The notes beneath the pieces are model-generated. The model was given only the letters and a program-made list of their open reading frames with translations, did not search any database and was not told the origin of the DNA. From positions 248,001-312,000 of the forward strand of contig MU400531.1 in assembly GCA_022578965.1 (NCBI GenBank): a stretch of 64,000 bases of DNA, given 5' to 3'. Shown here piece by piece: positions 25,535 to 39,281 of this stretch. The position numbers were made by a program, and so were the translations under genes. This stretch comes from Xylaria sp. FL1777. Lineage: Eukaryota; Ascomycota; Sordariomycetes; Xylariales; Xylariaceae. How positions within the stretch are numbered: position 1 is the stretch's first letter; each line of letters opens with the position of its first letter.

Positions 25535-27300
25535 TTTCAGTATTTCTATAGAGATATTCTCCCATTAAGGATTAAGTATAATAATAACCGACCAAGAAGC
25601 ATGCTAATCACTCCTCGCTCAATAAAGCCGTCATACATAACGAAGTTTATCTTATGAGCAACTCCCTAACATATAAAGGTGGAATAATTATAGGTCGCAA
25701 ATTCACGCTAAAACGATAACTCAACTTCAAAAGGCGGGTAATCTTTTCCCTGGGGTCTTATTCCCGAGCAGTTGAACCCGATTTCGCCGCCGAAGAGGGA
25801 GGGAGAATAGCACTACAGAACTGGGGTGACTTGGAGTCGAAACCTACCGTATGTTGTGGGTTGATCCACATACTCGTTATCCATCTGTTGTCATTGGGTA
25901 TCAACTACCTATGTCGGCGGGAGGAATGAGAGAATATGGACATCCCATATCGTCATATTCACTTTTCAGGCTACCGCCCCTTTCCTTATGTTCCCAGGGG
26001 TTCAGTATAGTCAGTTTTCACACCGCCTACCACGCCCAGTGATTCACAGTGTCAATCTGAGACTTACAACAATCAAGTATAGTCAGAGAAGATGTTTAAA
26101 AACCTTGTGTCTATCATAAATCCACCTATTTATACCGACTGGCGAGTCGAAGGAGCGACAACAGATGAAATTACTGGTGTTTAAGATTACCAGTCGAGAA
26201 TATAGGTATATGAGACGGGACCTGAACCTTAACGTCCCAGTTGTCGTCCGGTTAGGGCCACCCGCCCGTGTCGACAATCCAAATCATCATAGGGATATCT
26301 GCAGCCAGTACTTTTAAGATTGCTGCAATCCTGTTCATCTGCTAGCAATTTAACAGTTGCGGATTAGGATAACCACGAGGGACCGAGACAGAAGATATAA
26401 CCGTGACTGGTAGAAACCTACAAAAATTTGTCACCCATCCTTGTATACTTAGCCTTTCCGCATCACTATGTTAGGTCCGGCGGCGGCGCAGAATATTAAG
26501 GGCTGGAAAAAAAACATTAGCCTCCCTGAAAAAATTGTTGGATTGTTCCTGCAGAGGCAACTATTTCGATCATCGTCTTAATAGGTCCTGAGAGAAACTC
26601 ACGAGAAAAGTGGATGTTATATCATCAGTTGGATATATACTCCATGCTTAGGAGGATTAAAATAGTTTTCACGGAAAATATTTATTTTACCTGCCATTGG
26701 CCTGCGCCTCTCGTATTGTAGTTGACATGGAGACGCGGACTGAGAGGTATATTCATGTTGGAACCATCCACCCTTGCCAATACTGAAGGTATGGAGGGAT
26801 ACATGTAAATCTCATGAGATTCTACAATGGACACCTAGTACGATGACCCAATGTAAAATCCTTAGACTCGTCTCTTAAATACTATGGAGTAAAATTTTAC
26901 ATCAAGCACTCTGTCTCTGCCATCCAGGTATGAAATTATACGTGAATATGAAAAAGAAAAGATAAAAATGTGAAAATTTTTCTCGTTTGCTATTGCGATA
27001 TTCAATCCATGCTATTGCTCCCCTCGATACGTTAAAAAGAGACGCTTTATGAGTGAGGGGAATAGTATGTAGACGTGATGGACAAGCACAATACAATGAT
27101 TTATTCTGCCGTAACTCATGAATTGCCGTTGAAACCGGCTTTGGTAATGCACTCCAGGAATTATAGCTAGCTAGAGCAAAAGTGTGAAAAGGGGAAAAGG
27201 GACACATATGTCATGTTCAATCCAATAAGCCACCCGGTTGAGCCATGGCCCCTAGTAAAAGGGTACAAGACTCTAAGTTACGCATAACTTTGGAATTGTC

Positions 27301-27325
27301 TGGTCTGGTCTGGTCTGGTCTGGTC
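27301..27325. repeat. (TGGTC)5 tandem repeat
   Basis: Five perfect pentamer units, preceded by one partial copy, in non-coding AT-rich DNA. Confidence 0.85.
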
Positions 27326-27876
27326 CATTGGTCGTGTTGTTACAACATAAACTCTTAATGATGGTGCTTTAGCTATTAGATAAATTAAAAATATGTATTT
27401 TTTTTTTTACTGAAAAAACAACGCCTTTACTGTTTTTAATTTTTTACTTTTTAATTATAAAATAATGAAACAAAGTTAAAGAAATCAATATTATTGTTAT
27501 TTTTTCCTTTTCTTTTATCTTAAACATTTAAAGTAATTCATAATAAAGCAAACTATTTGCTTAATATTAACTTGTTTATTTAGGGCGGCTCATATGTAGC
27601 TAATCACAATGAATCCGATTAGCCTACTTGTCCTTGTCATACATTTTATTCACATCCTACATCTCGCCTAAGGCTTGATGGCGGTGAGCAAGCTCGCTAA
27701 TCTACTTAAAGCTATAAGACAGTATTAGAGGCCAGGAGTAGCTTGATGAGTTTTACTTCAGTAAATAAGGGGGGAAAGGGGGGAAGAACACAATGGAAAG
27801 TCTCTCCTTGTGTTCATCAAATCTCAGCAGAAGTTATCTAGTGTACTTTTTCGTATTGTACTGGATCATAAGCCCA

Positions 27877-28044
27877 TGTAGCGGTAGCCAGCCATCTTTC
27901 TGCTCATGTGCTCTTAATATGTTGTATCTAACCCTTAAATAACGTAGGTAATGAGACCCTTCTATAAACGACTTTTAACGAACCAGGGTTCTTCTTTTCC
28001 AAGAATGTGAAGTGCTGCATCTATATTCCGTCAAACCCGCTACA
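27877..28044 (+). mobile_element. candidate solo/relic LTR of a retrotransposon
   Basis: The segment begins TGTAGCGG and ends CCGCTACA, an exact 8-bp inverted terminal match with the TG...CA ends typical of LTRs. Inside is a TATAAA-like box (CTTCTATAAACG, about 27961-27972). About 90 bp to its left is a purine tract rich in AAGGGGGG, resembling a polypurine primer but not directly adjacent. No target-site duplication was found and no second LTR in the window. Orientation is assumed from the tract. It could be chance. Confidence 0.4.
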
Positions 28045-28907
28045 TTACGCTCCTTTAACTATGCTTGCTCTAACCCCTTGCCTCAGCTTTTTTACCCTGT
28101 CACAACCCCTTCTACCAAATCTTTGTGAGCTTGGATAATGTGAGTAGGATATCACTTTCCAAATAATAGCAGAGTTTCTGATAAGCTCAACATCTTCTAT
28201 ATTCTATCAATAATAATTAACAGTCTCAAATTGGATTCCTGATTCAAAATTTGACCTAGGTATTGATGTATCTATGGGGGAGAAGAATTGATAAAACTGA
28301 GACACTGCGAAGCATTTGCTCATGTGTAGTAGTCCCTGGGATAACAATATCTAGTGCCTGGTTTTTGAAATCTGCATTATGCCTTTTGGCACGTGTGTAA
28401 ATTTGCTCTTTAGTTATAAATGGTGCACTAGGTATAATCTAAATGTTCGTTAGTAAAGCTAGGTTTCTTGATATGTATTTCCATTATCTAATATTGTGAT
28501 ATAGAGAAAAAGTGTCTTGTATCACTAAGAACAAACTTGAATACTTTGCACAAAGTGTTTACTGACTTATGATACTAGGACTAAGTGCAAATAAGGAAGA
28601 CAGTCTCGATATTATGTACCCAGGTACTCATTAGTAATAAACATTGATTAATGTGACCACCCCATATATGTAGTGTGATAGGTAGTCGTCACACGCATTA
28701 AACTGCCATATCCAGCTCGGGTCAGCCTACGAAGTCAAGGCAATTGGCCCAAGATAGTCACTGCATATGCGGCAACCTAACACCACATACGAAGGACGGG
28801 AAGAAACCATGGCCTTGGGACCACTAGAGAATTATTAGTTGAATTGACTAAGTTACAAGCCTTCTAGTCCATACAGTAGAGCCCTTGTTACATTAGGTAG
28901 GTAGTAT

Positions 28908-30701
28908 TTAATAAACGTCTCGTTTCGTCACTTTGACAACGAGGCCAGTCTGCTTGCAAAACCAGAAGTTATGCGTTTTCCACTGCGCATCTCGATCCCA
29001 CATCTCAAACTTAAACTTCCTCACAACCTCGGGGACTAGCTTGTGGATCTCGGCTATGGATATGTTCTTGCCGATACAGGTGCGCGTGCCGGCGCCGAAG
29101 TGCAGCATGTACCGGTCCATGTTGGTGGCGTTCTCCTTGTCCTCCAGCCACCGGGACGGTCGGTACTGCTCCGCATCGGGGCCGAAGACGGACTTGTCGA
29201 AATGCACCACCGCGCCGTTCACGCCCACGGTGTAGCCCGCGGGGACGAAGGTGCCGCAGAGCTCGAGGCCCTCGGGAGGGGATATCCTCGGTATGATCAG
29301 TTGCACGCCTGGGTGCACGCGGAGAGCCTCTTTGATGCAGGCACACAGAAGCGGCAGCTTGGACGCCTCGGCGTAACTCGTGGGGAAATGCAGTCTACCC
29401 TCATCTACTGCTGTGTCGATCTCTTCCTGGAGCGCCGCGTACACGCTTGGGTTCTTCATCAGGTTGTAGAAGACGGAACGGAATGCGATGGCAGTCGTAT
29501 CTGAGCCAGCAAATCTGTCATTGCATCATGCGCCATTAGTCTTTATAAAGACAAAACATCTGGAAAAGGTTCAGGTGAAAAACCTACAAGGCTACGTAGG
29601 CTTCCTGTTCAATGTCACCCATCTTGAAGTCTACTTTGGCGCCCTTCTCCTCGTGGATATCGTACAGCTGTTGAAGCACATCTGCTCGTCGTTCATGTTC
29701 AGGGTTGGCGCTGATATCAAACCGCTTGGCGACAACTTCCCGAGATGCTTTGCCGATGTTGTCGACTGCCTTCAACGCCTTAATCGACCCGGGGATGGCC
29801 AATGCCGAGGAGAGGATGAGGGGGCGCATGTATGACGGCGCTACTGAGGTCATACATAGAAAAGGCATAAGCAAATCCAGCGATTGGATCCAGTTGCCGT
29901 GGTCATGGCTATTCTCCAAAAACCCAAACATCCGGCCGAAGTAAAGCTCACCAATGACGTCGAAGGCGTACCTATGATCGCAACATTAGTCGCAGGTGGT
30001 CAGACTGCGTGAATTATTGAACATGAGCATACATCTGAAGCCATTTCCCCAAATCCACTGCTTGCTGCGAGGCAGCAAAATTTTCCAATCGTTCGAGGAA
30101 AATCTCGGAGCAGAGATCGATGTACTTCTCGGACTTCAAGATATTGGCAAGACTGTAAACATGGTTCACTATTCTCCTCCTCTCCGCGTGCCGCTTGTCG
30201 TTCATCTCAGTGAAGACATCGCGGTGCTTGCTGAAGCTTTGAGTGTTCCACGGGGTGTAGAACTCCGTCTTGTTCAATGGTTGTTGGGTGCGATATATGA
30301 GCTTGATAGCTTCCGGAGATGCGCAGCTAACCTCATTTGGGCTGGTTCTGAGGACTGGGCCATACTTCTCATGAAGACGTCGTGTGGTTTTCTCCGCTGC
30401 GGACAGTCGGTATTAGCCACGTACCTTGCTCATGCTCATGAAAAAGGGAGGAAGGCCTGGATAGCTGGCAAGCCAGCCACTGAGGAATAAAACTATAAAA
30501 GCAAACCATACTTTCACCTGTCGCTATCTGCATCATATACCATACTCGACTCACAGACGCCAACCAAGGACCTGGAACCTTGCTGAGGGGGTGGAAGTTC
30601 CTCGCGTAAATAATCCATCCTATCCAGTAAGTCACAAATACGACAGCAATGGATGTGAATGGATAGGATAAAACAATGAATAACCCGGCATGAGAAGCCA
30701 T
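28908..30701 (-). CDS. cytochrome P450 monooxygenase
   Basis: Four exons: 30701-30518, 30396-30033, 29971-29588 and 29514-28908, 512 residues. An N-terminal membrane anchor (about 8-32) precedes the proline-rich hinge FHPLSKVPGPWLAS. The I-helix reads AGSDTT, the ExxR motif is KEALR (Glu373-Arg376), the PERF-like region is YRPSRW and the haem loop FGAGTRTCIG has Cys457 as iron ligand. All key residues are intact, so an active ER-bound enzyme is expected. The general look resembles pisatin-demethylase-like fungal P450s, but the substrate cannot be read from sequence. Divergent from the CFEM-GPCR gene. No biosynthetic backbone gene lies nearby. Confidence 0.95.
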
Positions 30702-32032
30702 GCTCGCAAGAATTCGAACTGTGAGAGAATAGACAACTGGATAACTACAGATATGCCATTCGTGACCACTGGTAGGGAGAGGAACTCTTCATATAGTATA
30801 CACTATTACGTACAACTCCTTGACAATTAATGCATCTATCATGTATCGTACCACCAACGCTTGATGGGTCTATTGATAAGGACTGTGTAAGGGTATATAA
30901 AACGTTCCTAGTGGTGTACTGTGGGTTATGCCAAGGGCACCACCTACGTATACGGCTCATTGTTTTGTTCTGCTCTAGTGCAACGACTTATACACATGGA
31001 GTAGTATGAGGATAGGGGAGCATGAGGCTAGCAGGGGAATAGCCATAGTGTAACGCGAACATCCTTAAGCCCGGGAGCCCGTATGGAAAAGACCTTGGCG
31101 TGCGGGTTATACTACAGAAGAGTATTAGATATACGCAAGGGCATGGAGTTGCTTGGAGTTAATGAACTATACCACACACTTATAACCAGGATTGGTAATT
31201 TAGTACTGCGTCGTCTGGGAACTGCATTAGTAATTACCAAATTGGTATTAACTAGCATTAGGATAGGGTATCTAATTCCTAAGCTAGTCTTAGTATTGAT
31301 TGTGAAATATCAAGCTAGTATGTTTTCGCCCAGTCCCCGGACTAGGGACGAGCCGCGGACAACGGTCTTTCTGTCTAACGTCGTTTCTACCAGCAAATAT
31401 AATAGATAGAGACCGGTATGGCGAGTAAGGCATCAACACAAGTAACACCATACACATTAAGCTAGTTTTAATCCCGTTGAAGAACGATCACTTACTGCAA
31501 TTGTTATAGTGCGTGTTGTTATATGTATGGTTCATGCGGGCCAGATAACAAGTTCGAAAAGAGCAGGGCTGCATCCGCCGACTGTTCACGGTAGATGTGG
31601 TCTGGGTTTCTGTCTGGGTCTTATTCCAGTTATCAACCCTGGTCTTCAAAGAGCATTACGGACTAGGTGAAACAGCAGATCGACTGTACACCGTAAAATT
31701 TCGAGCGGGTCGTGGTAGACCATGTGGCCATACGGACCCGTACCGTTATAACCCGGGTCCGTGCCCAAGTGGTCTTGGGTTGCAGGGTGGATGTTGGACC
31801 TTTGCCTCGTTGATAACCCACAACTAGTACCGGGGAGCCTCGGATGATTCCTTCTCTACTAGCTCCCAATAGGTTACCAAGTCCTGTTGCAGTCCGTAAG
31901 CGAGAAGCATGTCAATTAAATAGGGGCCGCCGCGGGATATGTGCGTAATCGATTTAAATCGTTTCCAGAGAGAATTTCGTCCGGGTTGTCCTTCATCCAC
32001 TCCATCTTCAACAGCTTCAACCAGAATTCAAA
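30702..32032. promoter_or_regulatory. divergent intergenic region between the P450 and CFEM-GPCR genes
   Basis: 1.33 kb with only short, unsupported ORFs. It must contain the promoters of both genes, but I see no clear shared operator. Confidence 0.5.
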
Positions 32033-33824
32033 ATGGGGCGGGTATGGCGTTTGTTAGTCGTTACAGCCGCATGCTTGACTTCGCTGTCTTCAGCTCAGTC
32101 GACGCCACCATGCGCGGTATGTCAGCAGCATTTGGACTAAAAGTTGGGGAAATCGACGGGCAAAGACGCTAATTCAACGACGCTATCTAGAATAACTGCT
32201 TAGGTGTAGCTCTTGCACAGTCATCTTGTGACCCGGCCGATACCGCGTGCATATGTTCAGACTCCGTGCTATTGTCGACTGTTGAGACATGTGTGCTGGC
32301 AAACTGTACAGTTATTGAAGCACTTTGTAAGTTCCTTTAAACAATAACACCACTATTGGAGTCATAGGTTGACCAAGTCTCTTGATCTAGCGGCGAAAAA
32401 CTCTACAGAAACACTATGCGGTGCGGAAATAAGAGACAACACGGCGGTTACGCCCATCATTACCGCTGTATTCGGAATTCTGGCCATTATAGCGGTGGTA
32501 ATGAGGGTAATAGATGTTCTTCCGAACCGATCCATACAGCCCGCTGATGTGTGTGCGGTTCTTGCTCTCGTACGTTGACCAGATACTACTTCAAATTATT
32601 TCGGATCACTGAAACGGGTTACTAATGAACCTTTAGATAACTGGAATACCACTAGGAGTTTTAGAGTTGATCAGTAGGTTCTTTCTCTGGTTTCTCTCCC
32701 TAGTTTTCTAGAGTTCAGAACGTAACGGTACAGCTGCTAATCGCGCAATAGTGTCAACGCTTGGCTTCGGTAGGGACATATGGACACTCACACCATACCG
32801 TATCACTCATATTGTGAAGGTAAATACACACGATGATATATGGCACTACCGCAAGGATTTGCCTGCTAACATTAAGACATATTTTGTAGTTCACATGGGT
32901 GACGGAGCTTTTATACTTTATCCTGCTAGCTCTCACGAAGACTTCCCTCCTTTTATTCTATCTACGAGTCTTTCCCAGCCCGCAATTCCATAGAGTTTGT
33001 TACATCACCATGGGTGTCGTTGTGGCTGCTGGTATTGCTTTCCTCGTAACCGGTATATTTTATTGTACGCCCGTGTCGTACATCTGGACTGGTTGGACCG
33101 GTGACACCAAGGGCCATTGCATAAACTTCAATGCCTTCGCATGGTCTCATGTAAGTTATCTCGGCCGAAATTTTCATCTCTTGCTCCTTTTGAAAGACAT
33201 GAAGGACTAATATTTATCATCCCTAAGGCCGTTACTAGCATTGCGCAAGACTTATGGATTATTGCGCTTCCTATTCCCTCACTTCTTAAGCTGCAACTGG
33301 GTAGGAGGAAAAAGATTCATTTGATCCTCATGTTCAGCGTTGGTCTTGCGTAAGTCTTAGATATACTCCCACCGCGGTATTCCCTCGCTAACATAATGTA
33401 GGATCACTATAGTTAGTGTTGTTCGCCTGACTACTCTGGTTCAGTTCGCCACAACAACAAACCCAACATGCGAGTCCTCCATAATCTCCATCTCCCGGTG
33501 TCCATCGAGCTAATAGAAAGATCTACAGATGACAGTGTCACAACGGCATACTGGAGTGTGCTCGAAGCCTACGTCAGCATCATCTGCTGTTGTCTACCCT
33601 CTGTGCGATCTCTCCTGCGCACCTTGGCCCCCACCTGCTTCGGCTCCTCGCACGATCCCAACTCCCAGTCTTACAAGTTGTCCAAGACGCCGATGTCGAA
33701 CTCGAGGGTCATCAACAAGACCGTTACACACCAGATATCTTACATCCCACGGTCAAACGAGTCCGATAACATCGAGTTGGTGGAGAGGGATTCAGGTCAA
33801 CCGGCGAAATACATGGATTGGTAA
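32033..33824 (+). CDS. CFEM-domain, PTH11-like seven-helix receptor
   Basis: Nine exons: 32033-32116, 32191-32326, 32391-32569, 32637-32673, 32752-32819, 32890-33150, 33228-33349, 33402-33473 and 33536-33824, 415 residues. A signal peptide (MGRVWRLLVVTAACLTSLSSA) leads into a CFEM domain with all eight cysteines, in segments CANNC, SSC, TACIC, ETC, ANC and ETLC. Seven hydrophobic helices follow, with the family blocks GFGRDIWTL and YFILLALTKTSLLLFYLRVF and an AYVSIICCCLPSVRSL segment. PTH11-type receptors sense surface and host cues upstream of cAMP signalling in Magnaporthe. The cytosolic tail is about 75 residues, Ser/Thr-rich. The exon 8-9 join uses a weak GTCCTC donor and is the least sure. 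Confidence 0.88.
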
Positions 33825-36800
33825 GGCCTTACCAGGAAAAGGACATACGGCATATATTCGGCAATATCTTATAGTTGGGCAAGGAGTTTTTAATGTTGGC
33901 CTCTCGCAGAAGGCTATTTTACCTTAATTGTGTACAAAAGTGACATTGATCAATGATCATGTCCAAGTTTCGGGGATGAGGGACAAGTTGAAGTGTTTGT
34001 TTTTTTGGGAAGGGGGAGGGGGAGGGGGATGGTATGGGTGACTCCAGGTTCGGATGCCATAAACTAGAGGCTTCTAAACTAACGCTTCAACATTCGTATG
34101 CACGATTCGTGTATGGGCGATCTGACGGAGACAGATCGCCCTATCCCAATCCTAACTAGATAACCATGGGAGCTCTTTAGGAACTTTGATTATGTTATAT
34201 GACGATACAGTCGACAACTTAAGCTTGTGGGCTAATATCTACCTACCTATATCTACCTATAACGACATGATAACGATTCGTGAATACGAGATGGGCAATA
34301 TTCGACGAGGTATCTCGCAAGTAAGTGGTGCGGTATATGTAACCTATTTCGTGCTTCTCGCCGATGTTGTTGCGGAACCTGCCGTTCATTGTAACTAAAT
34401 AGTCGAGCTTGATATATATACATAGATAAGAAGGAATTAGTGGTAGTTATAGTATGGTATATACGGCTAGGTCGAAGCCAAAGCTAACAAGGCCCATGTC
34501 TATAGTGGTCTGACCTGAGGTACTAAATTCAAACATATTTATATGGCCAGTGAATGAGTCTCCTAGGCGTTGGTGGGTTTTCTCGACGTAGTTCTCTGGA
34601 TGATGTGATATAAAAGCTATTTGCGGACACTAGTTGATGGCGGCACGGCGCATGAGAAAGGGGTCGTCAATATCGTCGTCACCCTGACTTGTTGTAGATA
34701 GCGCAGCGGCAATTTCGGAGGTGGACGTTTTGGCATATAACCGACTGTGATCCGGAGTGATGCATTCATTTTCTAAATGTTATTATGTCATACTTCGAGA
34801 ATGAAAGAATAGCATATGTATAAAGTTAAGGGTTAAGCACCGAGGGGGTTAGAGGTCTGCACGCAACAACATTAGGTATAACCCATACCCATACTTTGCT
34901 GTTCCTGTTATCAGACGACGAGTTCTTAACCGATCCAGAGTGCTATTTCTTCCCTTCCACATGACCACTGATGTCATTCTTACAGCAACTGGCATACATA
35001 AAGAAAGGGGTAAGTAAATGCGGCGCGACTGGGTCTGCTTACATTCTTAGCCACCTGAAGGCTTCTGTTTGAGCATTTGGCGCACAAGACTGACGTCTAG
35101 ATCGATTGGAACTCGGCGAACCGCGACGCACTCTTCTGGCGAGAGAAAACCAGGTGAACCAATCAAGGCGTCACGGAGGCGGGGATGTTTCAGCCATGAG
35201 TTGTTCCTCACAATCGCCTGGTCGGTCTGGACTCGACAGTGGCTGAGCTGACCTAAACGATTTTCTCCAAGTCGTTCAACGGGAATCATATTGCGTAGAT
35301 CATGGTTGCCATACCTTGGTCCGGGATTACTGGGGACGTCTTCTTGTTCAATGGCGGAGAGTGATGTGGGACGCGTGATCAGAGAGGTCTGGTCAGAGTA
35401 GTATGGAGGCTGAGTGGCAAACGTCCATGCTTGCGGACACATATGCAACACTATATTCATAGTATCTTCTATCCATCTTATTCTTGATGAATAGGATGAT
35501 TGCATAGCTCCATCCTGAGCACATGCATTTGGCGGTGAATGCCTCGGCGTACGAGTCTCTCGGGTCCCCTGGTGGGAAGGCTGACGACCCCAGACGGTTG
35601 TCTATTGCGAGAGTTGATTTGCTGAGCACTCATTATCAATTCTGAGAGGGAGGTCAACGCGAGGTCAAGCCTCTTGGCCCCCTCGGAGGGGTTCGAACGA
35701 ATCGGAGATCTCAAACACCGTGGTGTCACGGTAGGAAACTGAGCCGCAGTCCTAAGGTGCGGCACGGCGACTGAGAACAAGGAGACGCACGTGAAAGCAC
35801 GTAGGTATACAGACGCAAAGTAGCTACATGGTATATATCTCCTCATGACAGACAGATTGGGAAAGTATGCGGTGGACATAGGAGATTCGCATGGTGCTAT
35901 CTGCGGCTGCGAAGGATCGAGGTATGGCTACTTGGTTGGATCAGGTATCTATACTAGTATACTTGGTCAATTGCCTGTTTGGATTAGCATTGTCTTTTCT
36001 ATCTCATTATAGATCGCATCATATCATCTGTCTTCTAACCCCTACAAATATTAGCGGTGGTCGACGTTTGATCATCCATATAGAATGTACCGCGTCGTTA
36101 CATTCAAGGCTGGCCAACGTCGTATTCCAGCCTGACATATCGGTACTTTTCGGCATACATGTACTAGTTATGTTGCATTCAACAAAAAAAAAGATCCAAA
36201 AAACTCTCTACACTATCTTTATGTAAATGATGTTGCGTTGTTGGGGGAAGAGAGTCCTTGTATTGCTGACAACCCTCGAGATTGCAACCTGCGTCACGCG
36301 CCATGTGGTAGGTAACGCGGAGACATATTCGTATTCTTATTACTGCGTATATTCCTTAGAGACAGGAATGATGGTCTCGTCGGTTCGAACCAACACTAGA
36401 GGGGAGGGGACCAGTGAGGGGACTGCTGGCACACTCTCTCCTGTGGTGTAGTACGGTGTGCGTGATGGGAGACATGATGATATTCCCCCCGATTGCTTGT
36501 TTAGGGGCGATTGTCATCTGGAAAGCTTGCTTCGCAACCCACCATGACCTGGCTTTCGTGAGGAATGATTCGTGAACGCATGGGACGCAGAGTGGGCCGG
36601 TTGGAAAAGCCTACCCCTACCAATAGATAGTGTCATGCAGCGAGTTATTTATAGAATTTGGCGGGGATTGAAAGCTACCTAACCTGGGCAAGTACCTGGT
36701 GGTAGCTCTAGATAGGCTACCTACGTACATACCTGGTCCATTAGTGTCTGAACTTTGGGTAAGTAAGTGAACTGTTAGATAGAGATAAACCTATTGATAC

Positions 36801-39281
36801 CGAGTATCGCGAATAAAAACCCTTGTTCCATCAATCCTGGGGCAATTGTGTTTGGTTCTGAATATCCTGTTTCTTGGCTGCAGAGCAGGTTGATATACTT
36901 ACTTGGGAGATATTCCATATACGTAGGTACCTCTTTGATGCCCGTCGTTAAGCCTGAGGATTTGCATTATGGAATGCAGATGACATGCAGCTCAACCCCA
37001 GCAACTCGTCTCCTATATATGAGATTATACAGGGTCAATTTCACTTTCACACAGCCTCGGACTTTAAAACATACGTCGCGTAGACCAATTGACTTCCTCG
37101 AATGACTTAGTTGCCTTATTAGTAGTCCACTAGATATAAGCTGGTGAGCTTTTCAAGGTACAGCCACCGGGGGCCTCGGGAGACTCGGTGGCTCATTACA
37201 GTTAAAGAACCGTAGGTTTCATCAACCACTCTGAATTCTGAGCCGGTCGATCAAAATATAATACTGGTTAACAGGTCGATCTAAGAATAGTCGTTTATGC
37301 GATCAGTATACGGATACTGATACGGACAACACGGACCCTTATTGACACGGTCTGTAGTTGCAGTATGATGTAAGTGTCTTAAGTGTCAAACTAGCTCCGC
37401 GCGGCGGCTGGGGTAGATTTTGTAACGGTGGTGGAATTCGTCTCTTGGTAAGAAACTTAGGATTTAAAAAGTTCTATCTGAGGGATCTAGAAGCCTTCTC
37501 GAAGATAATAGACACTTTTATTGTCTACCCGCGTATAAGTGGCGAGTCAGGAGATAGAGCTAAATAAGAAACTAGTTGCTTGGATTGGCCAGCTGAACCA
37601 GGCTATCTATCTAGTATACCAGTAGATACATAAACACACTACTATGTTATACGTAGGTGTGGTATAGGGCTCGTCATAGCTAAAAATGGAACATGGGTCT
37701 AGCCACACTGACCACTTGATGCACTGAACCACGACGCTCCCATGTCTTTTGAAGCACCTAATGTACACGTGTAAATGAAAACATGAGTTCATTTCCTGTC
37801 GAGGCAGGGTTGAATTTCCAGTAGGTCAGCTATACCGGTACGTGTCTGCTTACCTACATAGGTAAGTAATTAGTTAATTCGGGCCATCGATTGTCGGGCA
37901 TACCGTTATCATTCCTCCTTTAACATTTTACGGCGTAGACTATCTAATAGCGAAGACTATCTACATACCTAACTGGATTGCATTCCAATTATGATCCGTT
38001 GTCCACGAACCCTTTGCGTATATCAGCGCCATTTCCTTCAGCTCGCTTAACTTGCTTACTTGCTCTCCGTCTCATATCACGCGTGCCCGTCGCTTTTGCC
38101 CTTTCCGCACTTCATGGTGGTAATTCCGTCTGCTAGTGGAGGATAATAATGACCAAAGAGACGTACTAGGTAGAATCATGACTAGTAAAAGCAGCAAGAG
38201 GCAAATCCAAGGCTTTTAGAGTGTAGAAACGGAATTACCATTACACTAGTTTTGCTACACTACAGTACGCTTTTTATACTAGCGTAGACGTAGAGGTCAA
38301 GGCCAGTCTCCAGGCGACTTGGTCCGAAAATTGGAACCTAGATACTGTAACTTCTTGGGTCCCCGACCCAGCTAATTAATTACCGACATGTATTAGAGCG
38401 ATCACCCAAACTTACATGTACCTTATCTAAGGTAGCGTATATATATACCCAAAGTACTGTACGTGGTTAGTTAGCAGTGTACTATATTGGCCTGGTAAAA
38501 TAAAAAGGACAACGAATCAGCACTGGTCAGCTAGACTACCTACCATGAACTTGCTCTACATATACATAGTATACATGTAGCCAACTACATAAGCGAGTAC
38601 ACCACACTACCTCCTTACCTGGTATATACGCAGTCTACTTCACCCGCACAGCCCCCCTGAGCGCCGGCCTTGGGTGAAAAGCAGAAGCGGAAAGCACGCA
38701 GTAGAGGTTAGAACTGAACAAACCTCCCCCTCCCTCCCCCCTCAGCGCATCTTTCACCGGGCCACAAGTCTGCACAAGCTACACCACGCTAGACCCAGCT
38801 GGACAGACTAAACCCTGTATGCACACCTGCACCACCCTAAGTAGCGTTAGTGCAGGGCGGACGCAGTCACTCTGCGGGACATTTTGTTGGTTGGGTTGGC
38901 TCCTTGCTCTGCTCTTGCTGTGCGTTGGGTTACTTTACTTTGGCTGTGGTTTTCGTTCCGTATCGCCTTGCATCAGTCATTCCTTTAGGTACCTCCACAG
39001 GACAGCAGCAGCACAGCAGCAGCACGCTACCTGATCGACCTAATATTGCCTGGCCTACACTACCTTCTTTATTCACTTACACAAACTCCCTCTAGTGGCA
39101 CGGGTGAGCGAGCGAGCTATGCGCAGAACAAGGCGCAATTACACATGTCAATTTGACGGACTGGCTGACCGACTGACTGACTGACCGTGGCTAGACTGGA
39201 CGAACCAGCCGTTTATTGCAGGGGAAGCAGAAGCAGAAGGCAGAAAACAGAAAGCAGATCATAAGTTACGCATAGGTACCG
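33825..39281. other. gene-poor stretch, 5.5 kb
   Basis: Apart from a doubtful ORF at 35047-35604 there is no supported gene. The right half is dense in short TACCTA/CTAGTA words and stop codons in all frames. No tRNA was accepted. The last kilobase is GC-mixed and CT-rich, probably the promoter and leader region of the large Q-rich gene. Confidence 0.5.
35047..35604 (-). CDS. possible hypothetical protein (doubtful)
   Basis: A minus-strand frame is open for about 185 codons and ends in TAA at 35047. The first ATG is at 35505, leaving 152 residues. The C-terminal half (PGPRYGNHDLRNMIP, then SPEECVAVRRVPID) looks protein-like, but I recognise no family. Two other minus frames are also open for more than 75 codons over 35480-35630, which weakens the case. 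It may be a relic of a larger gene whose upstream exons I cannot identify. Confidence 0.25.

Larger units (their letters stand above)
25535..28907. other. AT-rich gene-free stretch, 3.4 kb, with LTR-like relic
   Basis: No gene is supported. AT content rises sharply at about 27340-27600, with runs of T and A. A TGGTC tandem repeat (27301-27325), an oligo-purine tract (about 27768-27786) and an LTR-like segment (27877-28044) suggest a decayed retroelement, possibly altered by repeat-induced point mutation; that last point is inference. Confidence 0.55.

Noticed and set aside
28908..33824. Secondary-metabolite cluster around the P450
   Set aside because: No polyketide synthase, peptide synthetase, terpene cyclase or pathway transcription factor in the window.
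35650..35775. tRNA-like segment with GGTTCGAA and a six-pair hairpin
   Set aside because: No acceptor stem pairing, anticodon loop lacks the needed T before the anticodon and the T-arm does not pair.
36376..36392. GGTTCGAACC box-B-like word
   Set aside because: A palindromic word alone; no A box or cloverleaf around it.
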